Shown here piece by piece: positions 21,993-35,696 of a DNA stretch of 64,000 nt. How positions within the stretch are numbered: position 1 is the first letter of the stretch; every line of letters begins with the position of its first letter. Origin of the DNA: Podaxis mareebaensis. Its lineage: Eukaryota; Basidiomycota; Agaricomycetes; Agaricales; Agaricaceae. The notes below the pieces were generated by a model, which searched no databases, had not been told where the DNA came from, and worked only from the letters and a program-made list of their open reading frames with translations. Position numbers and translations under genes: made by a program. The stretch covers positions 24,249 through 88,248 of the forward strand of contig JAEUWP010000196.1 of NCBI GenBank assembly GCA_018524725.1, in the 5' to 3' direction.

Positions 21993-24028
21993 AGGAAAGG
22001 GATAATGTGTACCACCACAGTAGTGAGATTTTGATTTCTGTACTAAAAACCCTACTCCACAGAAATATATTGAAATTAAAGTTGATATTGGCCGCAACTG
22101 TGAGTGATCCCATAATTTAATTTATATTTAGAAACCGAATCTATGAAAGAAGGAAACCTTATTCAGTAGATACTCAAATAATGCGACTTATGCAAAAGAT
22201 AATTGGCGGGGAATACGTGGAATGGAACCGAAATGAACTTGATGCAAAGAATAGGGAAAGAAATCTGACTTGTGAATCACAGTCAGGGTACATAGCGGGC
22301 TTAGCAAGGGGAAAAAAATACCCATCCCTCGATTTCGATCATTGGGAGTGGAACGGGTTGCAACTGGAATAATGGGGTGTGATTGTCGGAGGAGGGACAA
22401 GCACGATGAGAAATTTGACTGCTCAATAATTCCAAAGTCCTTGTCGTGATAGTGAATGTGGGTACCCTTAAGTTTCCTCGTAATTATGGCTGTCGGACAC
22501 GGTGCGACGGGCAAATTTACGAAAAAAAAGTATCAGTCGGCTCCGAAAATAAGTCATCTTTATTCCTCGACTGCCGTATTGGTATGCTTCTATTTCGAGG
22601 TTGGAGGCAAATTTCTGTCGGTAATACCAGGAGCCCCCAGGGTCGGACTTCAGTCCACCACCGTTCATCCAGCCTCCTCCTTTTTTAATGTTCCTCTTCC
22701 CAGTTGTCAGACGATTCGGGAACTCACATATCAGAGATACAAATTGGCAATGCGTTCGGAAAGTTTGGGGTCACCATCGGGCGCGGGTAAGGATGAATTC
22801 CTTAGCAACACTCTGCCAGCTTCCTCCCAATGAAATTTGGAAACCGGAGAACATGATGCATGATGAAGGTGGCGACCATGTGCGTGAACGAAAATATCCC
22901 AACCGACAAGGTCAAACGACCTTCGCTAGTTGGTCCGTCATGGCATCCTTTCCTTGTGTTCTGTATCAAAATTATCAACCCGTATCATTGACAACGAAAT
23001 AGCACATTCATTCCAAGCAGAAAGGCTCCACCTTGGACTCTCTGGATGGCGCCTTCGGTTACCAAGTTCCGAGATATCGTCGTTTCCCCCTCCAACCCAC
23101 CCTTGGACGCTATCGTTTTGCCGACTCAACCGTCAGTGCGCCTTCCTGGATGCTCGTCTGATCAATGATGGTGTTCATGAGCACACTACCATCAGTTACT
23201 AAGAGTCCAAGCCTTCAGCCGGCGTCTCACCACCCACTAACAACACACATGCCCCGGGAGACATACTGGTCTGCAGCTTCCTTTAAATATGGGATTAGCT
23301 TCCGTGTCTGCCTGATCCTGGAGCCGAGCGGGCAGGTGCCTCAACGCATACCGGGATAGGTGGAACTCGACATTGACTAGGACGTCATATTTATCACAGT
23401 AAATCTTCTGGCCGTGATACCGAACCTCTGGTCGCAAACAGTTCTCGCCTTTCGTGTCGGATTTGGATGCAGCTGAAACACTTGTGTGGCCTGAGCCTTG
23501 TAACTCCCACGCCCTTCGCGACGGTCTCAGGTCTGATCCTCATTTTTGAACAACCATCTACTTGGCGTACGCCCAATTTAAGACGTTGGATTGATTCCGG
23601 TGGCTACTAGCCCAACCAACATGCACAGCAAATGGAAATGATGCGGGTGGAACCCGGCCCTCAAACTCAGCACTCAGCATCCAGTACTCAGCACTCGGCA
23701 CCCGGCGTTCAAATCAGCATCCCAGCTGCCTCTGGACCACCCGACAGCTCTGGACATGACACGCCTCCTAGTGCTACTGAGAAACCTTAGCTTTAGTGCT
23801 CAATGCTGCTAATATATCTCACTATCACTTGTTACTAGGTCACTGGTCACTACCTATGATATCAAAGACGTGATGATGTAGTACAGGAAACGTCGCACTA
23901 AGCTGGTTTGTAACCATGTTCTGGCGGTTGATGTCTATAATCGTTCACGTAGGAGCTGTATAAAATCCTCTGAAGGTGGGATCCTGGCGAATGTCAGGTG
24001 GGTCGCTTGATGCTCCCCTGGTCCCTTG
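21993..24028. other. Two-kilobase region without a resolved gene
   Basis: Several short open frames occur on both strands (for example 22446-22833, 23047-23166 and minus 23237-23437) but none joins into a recognisable protein. A plus-strand frame from about 23628 to the stop near 23790 is rich in Gln, Ser and Pro (TQHSASSTQHSAPG) and looks like the low-complexity end of a regulatory protein, with no ATG or upstream exon that I can support. It may be a decayed gene. Confidence 0.35.
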
Positions 24029-25376
24029 ATGTCTTCGAACTCGACTGTTACTCCACTGCTCTCCTTTGACAAGTCAGGTGAAAACAAGGTTCACCAGAAA
24101 ATTGTGACTATTGAATTAGCCAATAATACCCACCGACGTCCTCCAAGCACTCATTCCAGAACCCTGTTTAGTGGAGCTGCTTCACGGTGGCTGGAACATC
24201 GACGGATAGTGGCTATTCGGAACAATACAGAAATCGCATTTCAGTTTAACGGTGCGTTTTGATTTTGATTGGCTTTAACGAGGCCTTCACTCAAACCTGC
24301 ACAGGCACTAGAGTTGCCGTTGTTGGCTGGGAACATGAACAACGTACACCGATACCAGAACAGCACCTACCTCGCTGGTCTTGTTTTGTGGACGGACAAC
24401 CCATTGATCCTTCGAGCACCCACGGTGGAACCGACAATCCTGCTGATGGAAGGAAACGGATTTGCCAGACCAAATCTCTTCAACCTGGCCTCCACAACCT
24501 CACTGCCAAAGTAGAGGTCTCCCAACTTCCTGCCTTCTTTCATAGCATTCGTTACATACCTCCGCCAGACCACAAGAACCTGAATAACCCTTTTCTGAGG
24601 ATCAATTCCAGCGACCCTGATATCAAAGGGAGCTGGCACTTCCGTGTGCATAAGCCTAACAGGGAGTCAGGGCGAAACAGGAACCAGACCGTCGAATTCC
24701 GTGGCAAGTATTCCTTCCACCACCAATAGTCCTTTCTCTGATTATCCGTCCAGGTCGTACCCTCCGGTGGTTTGGAGATGTTAAGGGCGTGAAAACCTTG
24801 AACATGACTTTGGACGGGTCGCCAATTACCGTGAACGTCCTCACACGTGATAAGCATCACCCAGTTTTCTCTGTTGACGCGAAGAACCAAAGTGCCCAGA
24901 CTCACACCCTTACCTTCACACCACCCGCATATGCAAGCATCTCGCTCGATTACCTACTAGAAACTCATGGTGACCCATTGGATGCCCCAACCCCGAGCAC
25001 CAACAGCAGATCAGTAGTTCCCAAGGCCGTTCTAGCAGCGTCAATTGTGGGAGGGGTTGTGGGACTTCTTCTACTCGCCCTAACTGTGGGCCTCGCTATC
25101 AGGGTCGTTCGTAAACGGCGTCGGCACAATACTTGGAAAGACTCTGCACTTCCCTCATTGATTATGAATCCCGGCTCTAAGATATCCTCAAGCCCCTCGT
25201 TCAGCCGCGAGGTGGTTACAGGAGACATTGAATACAATCCGGAAGCACAGAAAAAGCTAGATAATATGCACAATACCCAACTCACGGAACCTCCAGCAGC
25301 AGTGATTCTTCATGCAGACAGCGGACTCCGAATCCCCCTTCATGTGTCGGAGGTTCCTCGTTACACTCAGATTTGA
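24029..25376 (+). CDS. Single-pass membrane protein with paired ectodomains (414 aa)
   Basis: Three exons: 24029-24251, 24305-24703 and 24754-25376. Intron 2 (24704-24753) has a consensus GC donor (CGTG|GCAAGT); a GT four bases on would break the frame. Two ectodomain modules share a layout ending in N-G at an exon boundary, followed by (R)VAVVGWEH and (R)TLRWFGDV, with glycosylation-type N-x-T/S sites. A transmembrane helix (AASIVGGVVGLLLLALTVGLA, about residues 290-312) is followed by a basic stop-transfer RKRRRH and a cytoplasmic tail of about 95 residues. No signal peptide is evident, so an upstream exon may be missing. It resembles the gene at 35697-37229. Ligand binding at the cell surface is an inference from this architecture. 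Confidence 0.75.
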
Positions 25377-26166
25377 CGGTACATATGCGGCAATTCTGTT
25401 GTGCACCGTTTCATATACAGTAACATGATTACATTCTTCCCGTTGATCATTGTTAGAGAGGCGCTCCAAATAGGGTAGTTTGCTAGGCGAGGATGATGAC
25501 AGTAACACAAATTCCGACTCGATTCAAGGAAGGGGACACAACCACCTTGTATGATCCTTCCGTAAAGGTCGCTTGAAAGGGACACGTGTGTAGACCGGCA
25601 GGCTTTATCAACAAGTATTATCATGCCCCTTGTTGCAGAAGGATAGAGGGGATATAAAGATAAAGATACTTGGGCCGAACCCCACGCGGTAAGTGCACTG
25701 ATTATAGGCCTTTTGTGGATGAATCTGGGATGAATGGTGCCTCGGCGCTCAGCCATCAGCGTGACCACAGTCACTGTGCACTTAATTAAGTACCATCACA
25801 TGTCAGTCAGCATACATCATGTCTAGACCTCTCTGCAACAGCCAGCGACCAAAACGGAACGCATTCGGCACCGGGCATAGGGCCGAACAAAGGATGCCAA
25901 CCTGGATCTTGCGATTACTCCTTCCAATCGTTACTTTTCTTCTTCCCAGCCCCTTCCGTGCTAAAAAGTATATTTGACTATCAGGTTACAACAACATCAC
26001 ACAAACTATCCGTCGGCGAAGCCATCAGTCGCGACTGCTGTCTTTTACATGTCGTAACTTTTAGATAATCCGCCCACACCTTAGGCTTATAAGTATATGC
26101 CTTCTCCCCAGTAGATGTTCCCCTTCCTCACATCCTGCTTCAGAACTCCAAGCCTGACTAGACCCC
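25377..26166. other. Intergenic, upstream of MFS gene
   Basis: 790 bp with no coding exon recognised. It presumably holds the terminator of the membrane-protein gene and the promoter of the transporter gene. Confidence 0.4.
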
Positions 26167-28213
26167 ATGGCCGCCACTACGCCGGCCTCTGTGCCTCAAA
26201 TTGCGACTATGCCTGGACACGGACTCGCTGAAGCAGGCCAAAACATCTCACAGTCTTCCAAAGAAATCGTAGACGGCGAAGATTCGGTGGGCCACGGTGC
26301 AGCTTGGCTTGTCGTTCTTGCAACGTGCGCATCATCGTCCTCCTTTCTCTCTCGTGGATGCAGATCCTCCCTTACAGGTGGCTGGTACAGTTTTGCACTT
26401 ATGGGTGCGCGTTCTTTTGTCATTCCGATACTTGTTCGACTCGTTGAGCGCAGTATTTCACCAGTTATGTTTCGGCTTTCGGCGTCTATCAAGACTACTA
26501 TACACGGGAATTCCTCAGCAATAACACGCCATCCGAAATCAGGTAGCTCCCACACTCTTTTACATTAATGTTTATTGACAGTTGTTCACAGCTGGATAGG
26601 TAGCGTTCAGCTTTTTCTTCAATATGCCCTTGGTGTTGTCGTGGGCAGGATCTATGATATGGGATGTTTGTGAGTGATGAGTTACTCGCGGTGTTTTCGC
26701 GGTCGGAATTAGTAACGGTGTCGCGGCAGTCATCACTTGATCGGCGTTGGCACAGTTCTCCAGACGGTGTCACTATTCATGCTTTCGCTAACACGCCGTT
26801 ACCACTACCCGGAGGTCAGTTCGTTCATTAAGTGATTCTTACAGCATCCGATTTCCGTTTATTGATAACCAGCGCCTTTGTAGGTTTTCCTCGCACAGGC
26901 GGTCGGAATGGGGCTGGGGCAGGCAATGCTATTTTTACCTTCAATCAGTGTTGTCTCCCACCATTTCAGAAGCCGTCGGGCGATGGCGACAGGTATTGCC
27001 GTTTCGGTATGTCTAGTCACCCTGGTCCTGGACTATCTCCTTCTCACCTAGCTTCTTCAGGGGGCATCAGTAGGGGGTATTGCGTGGCCGATATTGTTGA
27101 ACCAAGTCAGCCAGAAACTGGACTTTCCTAACACTGTTCGTATAACTGCAGCCATCATGGGTGTTTTCCTACTCGCAGCGAATCTGCTGTATTCCATTGC
27201 TTGTTCAAGACGGAAAGGCACTCAGACGTCAACCTCAAGTCGACCCGATTTCCGCGCAATATTTTCGGATTGGGCATACCTGATATCAATAGCATCGTGA
27301 GTTCGAGAACTTCGAAAACTTCATCGATGGCCACCAGTGACCCTTGTACACAGCGCATTCTGCATCAACCTCGGACTATTCTTCCCATGTCAGTTATGTT
27401 GCACTACGCCTATTATAACACACCTCACCATGGCTGACGGTCGTTACCACGTCTAGACTTTTATTTGCAGTCTTATGCTCTTTCGAAGGGAATACGAGTA
27501 TCACTCGCTTTCTATCTCGTATGCCCTCACCTTGGAATCGAAGTGAGATACTCACTACTGATCTTGTAGCTCGCGTTCTTGAACGTAGGTAGCTTCTTTG
27601 GACGCCTCCTTCCCAACTTTCTTGCGGATAAATTTGGCACATATAACATGCTTCTTCCGTCACTCTATATCTCCTCGGCACTCGTCTTCGCTATGTTCGG
27701 TATCAACGATTTTGCCGGCCTGACAATCTTCGCAGTACTTTATGGGTTTTGGTCTGGATCATGTGCGGGCGTTCACATGTCAGATCTTACGCGAGTTACT
27801 GATTCTCCACCCGTGCCGGGCAGACGTTTCTCTCATTCCCTCTTTGCTTGTGCAGCTGAGCACTCATCCGGGAGAGCTAGGGTATGTCCAATATGTGCTT
27901 TAAGAGTCCCGTTCTTACCGCTCTCGCTACTTCAGGGTTCGGATGGGCATAGCGTTTTCAATAGTAGCGATTTCCCTTTTGGCGGGAACTCCGATTGAGG
28001 GTGTCTTATTACGAGCGCAAAATGGGGGATTCGAGTGGAGCGGTTCAATCATCTTTTGTGGCGTAAGTGTCGTATCTACCTCCATCAGGTGCTCCACACT
28101 TATTGTTTAAAATTCATCAGACCATTATTGCATGTGGCTCAATTGGCATGACTATCTCGCGATATTTGTACATTCGAAGTCGCCGAATATCTAGACATAA
28201 ACGATGTGTGTGA
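26167..28213 (+). CDS. MFS transporter, monocarboxylate-permease-like (450 aa)
   Basis: Thirteen exons, all in phase: 26167-26324, 26378-26404, 26465-26542, 26592-26669, 26730-26814, 26884-27006, 27061-27296, 27354-27388, 27457-27518, 27570-27762, 27824-27881, 27936-28062 and 28121-28213. A hydrophilic N-terminus is followed by about twelve helices with signatures of fungal monocarboxylate-permease-type MFS proteins: SAFGVYQDYYTREFL, SWIGSVQLFLQYALGVVVGRIYD, SHHFRSRRAMATGIAVSG, LNVGSFFGRLLPNFLADKFG and GTPIEGVLLR. Members move organic acids or related small molecules at the plasma membrane; the substrate cannot be told from sequence. The gene is convergent with CSE1, with about 140 bp between stop codons. 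Confidence 0.9.
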
Positions 28214-28352
28214 TATGGGCGGAGATGTGGGTGACAGGCAGGAAATCGATGAAGAAGAATAGATGAACTATGCCATTTTGACACCGACCTTAAGCATAAT
28301 GTCATCCCAAGATGCTCCACGGTGTGCGGAGCATGATCTATTGCCGTCAAAA

Positions 28353-31300
28353 TTATGCTGGGGCCGACATTAGGGCTTGAACTTGATTCCCATAAGTCTT
28401 CTGCAAGTTCTCAAGCTGCTCCTGGAAGAACTGCTGAGGATTTGAGACATGGGCTACCGGGTCAGCTTCTTGAGTTTCTGATGCCGCTAATCGGGAGTAT
28501 GCAGCTTGGTAACCAGCGGTTTGTTCCTCGTAATCGATCTCCGTAATGCCCGCGTGCGGGTCTTCGTCCGATTTCTTCGACAGATGTTGGGGCTCACTGA
28601 AGAGCTTGACAACAGCTTGGTATGCTTGTGGCCTGCAATACTGATGAGAAGATGCATTGAGTCAAAGGCGAACAAGTAGCCCTTACCATGCTTGGATGAA
28701 TGGGTCTTGCATCATGTATTTGCTCTGGCACAAGAGTCGGATCATCCCAACAACTGCGAGTTTCCTGTCCTTGTGTGGAACCTTGGGTGCTTGAGGGATG
28801 ATAAAGTTGGTCAAAACCTGCGACCACAACCTAACGCCAATCATGAGGAGTGATTAAAATCGTGTTATTCAGAGGCACGTACTGCGGCTGGATCCCTTCC
28901 ACCACAGCAATCAGGTAGTCCGGTCCGAGTCCTTCAACGTTGATGGCCATTGTATACATAATAAACCGCGCAAAGAGGTATTCATACGTGGCTGTTTTGC
29001 TTGTTTGCATCCGCGTGAGAAGGGTCACAATGATGGGTTTCATATACTGCTGCAGATCATTGCTGGAGGGGTGATTCAGCCGTAGCTCTACTAAAGAAAG
29101 AGTAAACCATCCTTACGGTTTGACATGTAGGACAACAGAATTCAAGAGCTCGAAGCCCCAAGAATCGTTGACCTTAGAGGGAATCAAACGCTGTTGAACA
29201 ACGGCAAGCACCGATGCCACTTGTCCAGCTGCGAGCATTTGTGCACTATCCCGAGCGAGGAAAGCTTTCAATAACTTAACCAGACCGGGGATGCTGCCTT
29301 TTTGTTGCCACACAGCAGGCGTGAGAAGGAAAGGTAGCAGGCTACGATATTCACCCGGCACGTCACGACCGTGAAGTTCAAGCATTTGGGCCAAAATCTG
29401 GAAGGAGTACGGGATATACTCTAAGCTCGAAAAATCAGCACTTTCGCCGTGCACCAAGATAACGGACATACGATCGATATCTTGTTGAAGAATAATTGTG
29501 AAAGGACCAAAAAGAGCTTGCTCGAATACTGGTAGGGTAGTTGGTGACCCAGCCACAACGAATCTAGAGAACAAATCAGATATGTTGGATCTACGCGAAG
29601 CCTGACGCACCTCATTAATCCGGAGATACTCTCGAAAATGTATTGGTCGAAGTTAGGATTGCTTGGGTTTTTTGAAATGATCCCGAGAATGTTCACGAGG
29701 CGGCTCAGTGTTTCCTGGTACGTTGGAATTAACGTTTGTCGAGCGGTCAAGATGATTCGCATAGCGCCTGTCTATCGCCTTAATTCCAAGTATGAGATAC
29801 TGGGACTCGAGCACTTACAACGCATAAGATGGTCGTTCTCCGCCACCTTTTCTGGAGTCCCGCGGGCCTCGATCTTTGATAAAATGATCCTAACAAGCTC
29901 GGCGGCATAATCATGTATATCTGCTTGTGCGAAGCTAGAGAGAAACAGGTGGGCTTTAACGAGGCTGATAACGATTTAGACACTCACATGAGTTGATTGT
30001 TTTGTTTGATGAGTAGTATGCGATCAATGGCGATGGCAGCATAAGTATGAGTAACATAATTGCTAGAATTGAGGTGTCTCGCAAGAAGGGGAAGGACGGA
30101 TAGAAGTTGTGGTTTTGTTAACTGGGAGAAGGATGAACTACGTCATGCATAGCACATTATATTCGCTCACCTGGTTGCGGAATGTATGAAGAAAACGGAT
30201 AGCATCGACCTGTAGGATGGGGTGCACCGTTCCGTCTGCCGCTTGCAGGTCTTGGAACACGTGTTCAGAAAAGAACTGGACGACATCCACGAGAGCATTG
30301 ACGGAAGTGACACCATACTAAAAAGAATAGGGTATAAGCGCGCGGGGAAGTTTGACAGCAAGAATATTATATACCTTTGTTGTTGATCCTTTCGTTGCAA
30401 CGGCGGTCAACACGAATATAGCACGATCCTTCGCTTTCCAATTTTCCGCCTTGTTGGACGTATAGCTATTAAGATCGGTGTTTATGAAGGAACCCACTAT
30501 CTCGGTTGTCTCCGCTTCAAATCCAGCACCAACAAGGGATCGCAGAACGTCGGCTGCGGCCTGGCGTCGACTTCCGCTGTCAAGTCCGGTGGACGGAAGA
30601 GCGAGGTCCGTTCTGATGTACTCCAAGGGGTCGTCCTCGAACTGCTCGATCTCATGCTCACGCAGGGCGACATTGGGCACAACTACGCCCTGCACGAGGG
30701 ATGATATCGTCTCGCGAGAGGAAAAAAGAGGTTTGTAATAGCCCGAATGGATGGCAGTAGAAATGAATCTCAAGGATTGAGATACAAGCTAATGGTGGGA
30801 ATGAGCCTCGATGAAGAAAGTGTGTTAGGATAGTACGATCATACGTGATCATCTGAGATGTTGGGTAATTTGTTTGCTCCGATGAGGGTCCAAACTCCTT
30901 GAACGAACATTTCTACGGCTGGTGACTTTTGCAATTGATCAGGGTAGAGTTTAATGAACAGCTTAATCGGCACCAGTTAGAAGTAGTACTCTTGAATAAC
31001 AGGATCACTCACCTCCGCAATCTCAAGTATCCCGGTTTTTACTTGAGCAGGGAGGGAAGGAGCGACATCGTCCGGCTGGTGGCAACCATGAAGATGAGTG
31101 TTGAACAGAGGTAATGAGTTGGCATACTCACATCTGGTCTGAGTTCAACCGGATCCCAAGCCAAAAATGCGAAGAATAACCCTCTCTCCTTTCCAAAGAA
31201 CTCGTCATAGTTATCTTCAATAGCCGGTGGGAGATCCTGGCATGTCAGGTCGTAGAATATGTCAATTAGAAGAACCATCGCCTGAGCAAGCTGGGTATAG

Positions 31301-31990
31301 TTCGGGGACGAGGGTGACGCGAGAAGGAGTCGGGAAGTTGCACGGAAGAGTTCGAGGAAAGGATCCATGAATTTGGAGAGAACGAAGTTGATAACAGTGA
31401 ATAATGCGTCTGAGCGTACTTGAGCACGCCATGGACGAAATATTGAATGAGCGGTTTCCAGGACACCAATATTAACATTGTAATCAGTAGGAGATAAGGA
31501 CGCAACCAATTGCTAAGGATGTGATCAGTTCATGGTGTCTCTTGAGGAAGAGCATATGACTGACATCCAGGAGATCGGGCCACTTGTTTGGAAAGTCGAG
31601 TTCAGCAATGAGTGATACAGCCTCTGCTATTTGTGTGCGTATTGTTTTGTCTGTCGGATTGGACAAGGCGAGCATAGCAGGCACCAATTGACTTCTCAGT
31701 GTCGTTTTATCCTGCTCTGGGAGGGGCTGGACATCCTAGACGAATTGATAAGTTACACGTGTGAGTCAGGTCCATGAGGAATTCACCTCTTCCCATCTAG
31801 TTTTTGCGATGTTTTTGAGGTAAATGCTGGCAGCTAACCTCGCGGACCGTTCTTGTGATGCATTGAGAACGAGTTGAAGCAAGGCCCCGAGGAAGCCTGG
31901 CTGGGTAGAGATGGCGGTGAGATTCTGCTCTGCTTGTTTTCTTGTATCTGGTTTGAGGGACGCGACGAGGAGAGTTGGAAGATCTGCCAT
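28353..31990 (-). CDS. CSE1: Exportin-2 / importin-alpha re-exporter
   Basis: ATG at 31990 begins MADLPTLLVASLKPDTRKQAEQ, the importin-beta N-terminal domain. Exon 1 is 31990-31787 and exon 2 is 31735-31565 (LRSQLVPAMLALSNPTDKTIRTQIAE, LIAELDFPNKWPDLL). Further exons continue with the Cse1 repeat region (LETAHSIFRPWR, ERGLFFAFLAWDP), and the C-terminus reads EIDYEEQTAGYQAAYSRLAASE before TAA at 28353. Short introns with normal GT-AG sites interrupt the gene throughout; I resolved the first few and the last exon. CSE1 is a RanGTP-dependent karyopherin that returns importin-alpha from nucleus to cytoplasm and is essential in yeast. The gene looks intact. Confidence 0.92.
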
Positions 31991-32239
31991 CCTGAAGATG
32001 AAAGAGGTTCAAGCGATAAAGGACTCGATGAGGTCAGACGCGTTCTTGTTTCATCACGTGACTATATCTAATATTTACGGGTTATCAGACACGCCTTCTG
32101 CATCCGATGCACGGACTAGTAATATTCGGAGAAACGGAACAGAACAGTTGGGAGCTCGATGCTCTGCGATTATGTATTGGCTAATCTACCGGTTGATGAA
32201 AAGCTGCCAAACTCGGTCAGCATACTATTGGAGTATAAG

Positions 32240-32585
32240 TTATTTGCGGCAGGCCGAGCAGGGGGTCAAGGACTGGGCTTTAACAACAGTCTTCGCGGGA
32301 CGAAGCCTGGTCCAAAACGAAAACAGGATAAAATGCGTCAGTGAGTATAGAAGGACTCCGTAACTCGCAATATCCAACGCACCATTGCTTACAGGTGGTG
32401 TTACAGTTGGGGCAAGACGGGCTGTGGCCAGAACTGTAGCGACATTTATCAGAGTTACAATCAACCTAGGCGTGGTGAGTATCTTTATTTCCGTATTTGA
32501 GGGGGGAATGACTCACTCGCTGCTCAGAAACTGGCGATTCGTGACCACAAGAGTGCCTTGTGCAGTGGACTTCGCGGTAGCACAT
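32240..32585 (-). CDS. Small Cys-rich conserved protein (72 aa)
   Basis: Three exons on the minus strand, 32585-32517, 32465-32383 and 32306-32240, join in phase to 72 codons plus stop. The product has CYREVHC, SCGHESP, VDCNSDKCRYS, SCPNCNTTC and a final PCSACRK. About eleven cysteines, with histidines in CGH and SGHS contexts, suggest metal binding. I have seen small basidiomycete proteins of this layout with no assigned function; that is memory, not a search. A plus-strand open frame over the same DNA (32159-32344) is a shadow: it lacks conserved pattern, while the minus-strand splice is exact. The stop lies about 250 bp upstream of the CSE1 start. Confidence 0.75.
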
Positions 32586-33700
32586 TTTGAAATTGAAAGA
32601 CGATATTCGAGGCTGAGAAGTAGAAGATAGGGCGGTAGAGATACAGAGGATTTATCACTGGCGAATCCTGTTGGTGTTCTGTGGGATGAAGACAGGGTGT
32701 TGCACATCCTGTCTTTTATGCAAATTCCTTCTGCCCAAGACAGTGCAAGGAGGGTCGTACAGAAATGGCTCCGAAGCCAAAAGTGCAGTAAGTCAGCACC
32801 GAGCTTGGACTAAGATCTCGTGTGTCTTGATTGAGGGCGTGAATGCAGATCACGGATAACCATGGGTTACTGTGAAAATGACATGGAATGCGGCTAAACC
32901 TCTCAAATACAATTGCACCGCTTCCAGGGTTCGGGACGATATGGGAGTCGTACTCTAGCCCGTTTGCCTAGATGATGTTTCACTAGCGTTATGAACTCAA
33001 ATCAGGGCACCCAGTATAATCAACGCATCCGGATAGGCCGTCTGTGTGACCAAGTTCATTCAAGATACCAGGTATCCAGCTGTCCGAGACAGATACGTGC
33101 TGATCACAAAGGCAAATTCTTGAGTTGACCCCTATAGCCACCCAAAAATCCTGGAGATATGTCATCATATTGGTTGTAAATGGTAATTGCAATCGTAAGC
33201 TTGTGTGACGAAATTAGCTAGTACGAGCGCGTCCGAAGAAGACCCTGCACAAGCGTCGCGGAGAGATGCACCTGAATGCGCCAATCCTCTCGTTCGCTTC
33301 GACCTTCGTTTATGACTAATTTATTCCCGCGTTCTCCGATATCTATCGAACGAAAATCTCTACTGCAATTAGAGTTTGCTTTTCGGCCACTCGGGCAACT
33401 CTGAGGTGCTCCTACCAGAACTAGCTCTTCATCTACAGAAACTCTCGCCCTACCGAGTTTCAGCCCACAGGCTCGAAACTCATACGTATAGTTCTGGTCT
33501 CGACCTTTCTTCGATATCCAACATTAAATGGTGAGCTATTGGCTTTATTTCGCTAGTGGATCAGTATAGTTCCGGAGGTAGTCCCTGTTCAAAACTCCGC
33601 GCCGTTTGCACTCTCATTCGGCTTCGAAAAAAATCTCAAAGTGTATCAGGGCATTGTATCTCATCGGAGCACAGATATTTGAGGAACTGGCAGATTGTGC
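32586..33700. other. Intergenic, nothing recognised
   Basis: About 1.1 kb downstream of no plus-strand gene and upstream of the Cys-rich gene. No exon, repeat or RNA gene was recognised. Confidence 0.35.
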
Positions 33701-35400
33701 CAAACCCCAAATGCACAGTGAGATGATAACGAGTACTAGAACCGACGGTGAGTCACAGTCGCGTAGCAACCAACTTCGGTGAACCGTGGATCCAAGTCGC
33801 TTGGCCCTGGTCTGCGTATGCCAAGTCAGAAGGTACCATGCCGTATGACATCTCCAGAGGTTGTGAAGACGTTAGGTTCAGTCCTCGAGTGACAGCGAAA
33901 ATTATTGTCTTTGCCATGCGGTAGAAAATTGCTAGCAAAGGCTCACTATCAAAGTTCAAGCAATGCCCGAAGCTCCCGTTGTTTCTAGCGTACACCCGAG
34001 GTCAGGCTGAATCCCATCATTCCGTTCATTTAACGGAAAGAATGAGGCGCTCCGATGGATCTTACCAAAGACAACCAAGGATTCGTGCGCCCCAAAAATG
34101 CAACCAAAACGTCCTTTACATACCTCTTCAAATAAATACGTCAGGATTTGTTTTTGGTGTCTTAAATAGGAATCTGTAGAGGCAAATCTGAGGGAGTGGC
34201 GTTGTCGCATCTGGGCGTAAAGTCTCCGAGGACGCGATCTTTGGTATTCGGAAAGGACAATCGTTGAGTCATACGTTGCTATGCACTTTCTCCAGTATGA
34301 TAACGGAGCACCAAGGGAACATTTCCACTGCAAACGTCTACATCATCGGGTCTGGAGCGTATCTTGCCTAAACGACGCACCTTTTCAGGGATGGCAAGAA
34401 AGTTTGAAGGACATTCATGTTCTTCCAAGGGTTAGAAGAGTGATGTGCCAATCTTCTGGCCAGCCCGTAGCCAAGTTGTCAGAACTGACGCAAATTCCAT
34501 GATACGAAAAGATTGCTGCGGGACCGAACTAATTTTCGAGGATAGATGAGTACTCATGCTGGCCGATCGTTCAGGGATTGAACAGAGGAGGAGTAGCGGG
34601 GGTAAGATCCCGAGAACGAGATAAATTCCTTGTCTGACGTGAATCGATCGAAAATCTCCCGTTAGAGCCCCAGCAGTCACCCGAGTTGGAGATCACCCCA
34701 CCTCTTCCACTCTTAGCTCATTCCGGGTACCCAAAGGTAGGGTCTGGAGTTGGTAATCCTCGACGGAGTCCCACGTCGGCGTGCGAGTCAGAGTAATCGT
34801 CCGGTATCCGGTGCCAATGCTTTGAATGATGCCGAAAGGGTAAGCCACAAGGAATGTTCGTAGTCTTTTTGCTTTGTTCATAAATATCAAACTCGCGAGC
34901 GCGTGGAACCTGGATAGCTTGTGGCATCCATCGGCCCATTTGTGCAAGGTTCCATTATACTGCGGTTGGGTAGACGGGTTTTAGCGTGTCCCAGGAGATT
35001 GCTTGACAAACCCAGGAATGATGCCGTCCATGCGGAAGCAGGAGCCACTGTCATTCTGATTTGAGAGAGCCGTATAAGAGAACCGTACTGCCGATGCAAA
35101 GGACCATTTTTGTGCCTCGAGGCTCGAGGCGCTGCAGAATTTGAGTAAGCGGAGCGTGGAGTGGATTGAGAAATGAGTAATGAAGAGTATAAGCGCCGGT
35201 TTAGGGTTATAATTTGTAAGGTTCTGATGTCATCATATCTCGGTGTTGTTGAAATCCGGTCCACCGCATTCCCGTTGGACCAAAGACGAAGGATTCTCGG
35301 AAGCTTACATCTGGCGTTTCAGCTCAATGAGTTCAAGCAAGAATGCAGATGGTGAAGCTATGGCGAGGAACAGTCCTAGTGCCAAGAGTCAGCAGTATCA
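33701..35400 (-). other. Unresolved minus-strand coding-like region
   Basis: Open frames of 70-125 codons lie in several minus-strand phases, including a hydrophobic stretch LGLFLAIASPSAFLLELIEL near 35330-35390 that looks like a signal or membrane helix, and WSFASAVRFSYTALSNQND near 35050-35110. They suggest a multi-exon secreted or membrane protein, but I could not join them into one consistent model. It could equally be a decayed gene. No family was recognised. Confidence 0.3.
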
Positions 35401-35696
35401 AAACGAGCACCAGCCCACACTATTTTTGGCCTCGGGCTAGAGACCGGGCACCGCCGCGGGGGGTGAGCCGACCAAGACAATGAGGGCTCATCAGAATAAC
35501 GGGACTACACAATGAAGACGTTCACTGTTTGCCGATGCCATATAGCATTGGGCAACCCGTTGGAAGAACCTTGAAAGGATTCCGTACTACACAGTACATT
35601 GCTGGTCAGGTATATCAACGGCATCCCATACCCAAAAAAAATAGTCCGACTCGTACAGTCCAGAATAACATCGACTGGCCGTCCATTCCAAACCCT

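Noticed and set aside
32159..32344. Plus-strand 61-codon open frame upstream of CSE1
   Set aside because: The minus strand gives a spliced Cys-rich protein with exact phases over the same bases; the plus frame has no recognisable pattern.
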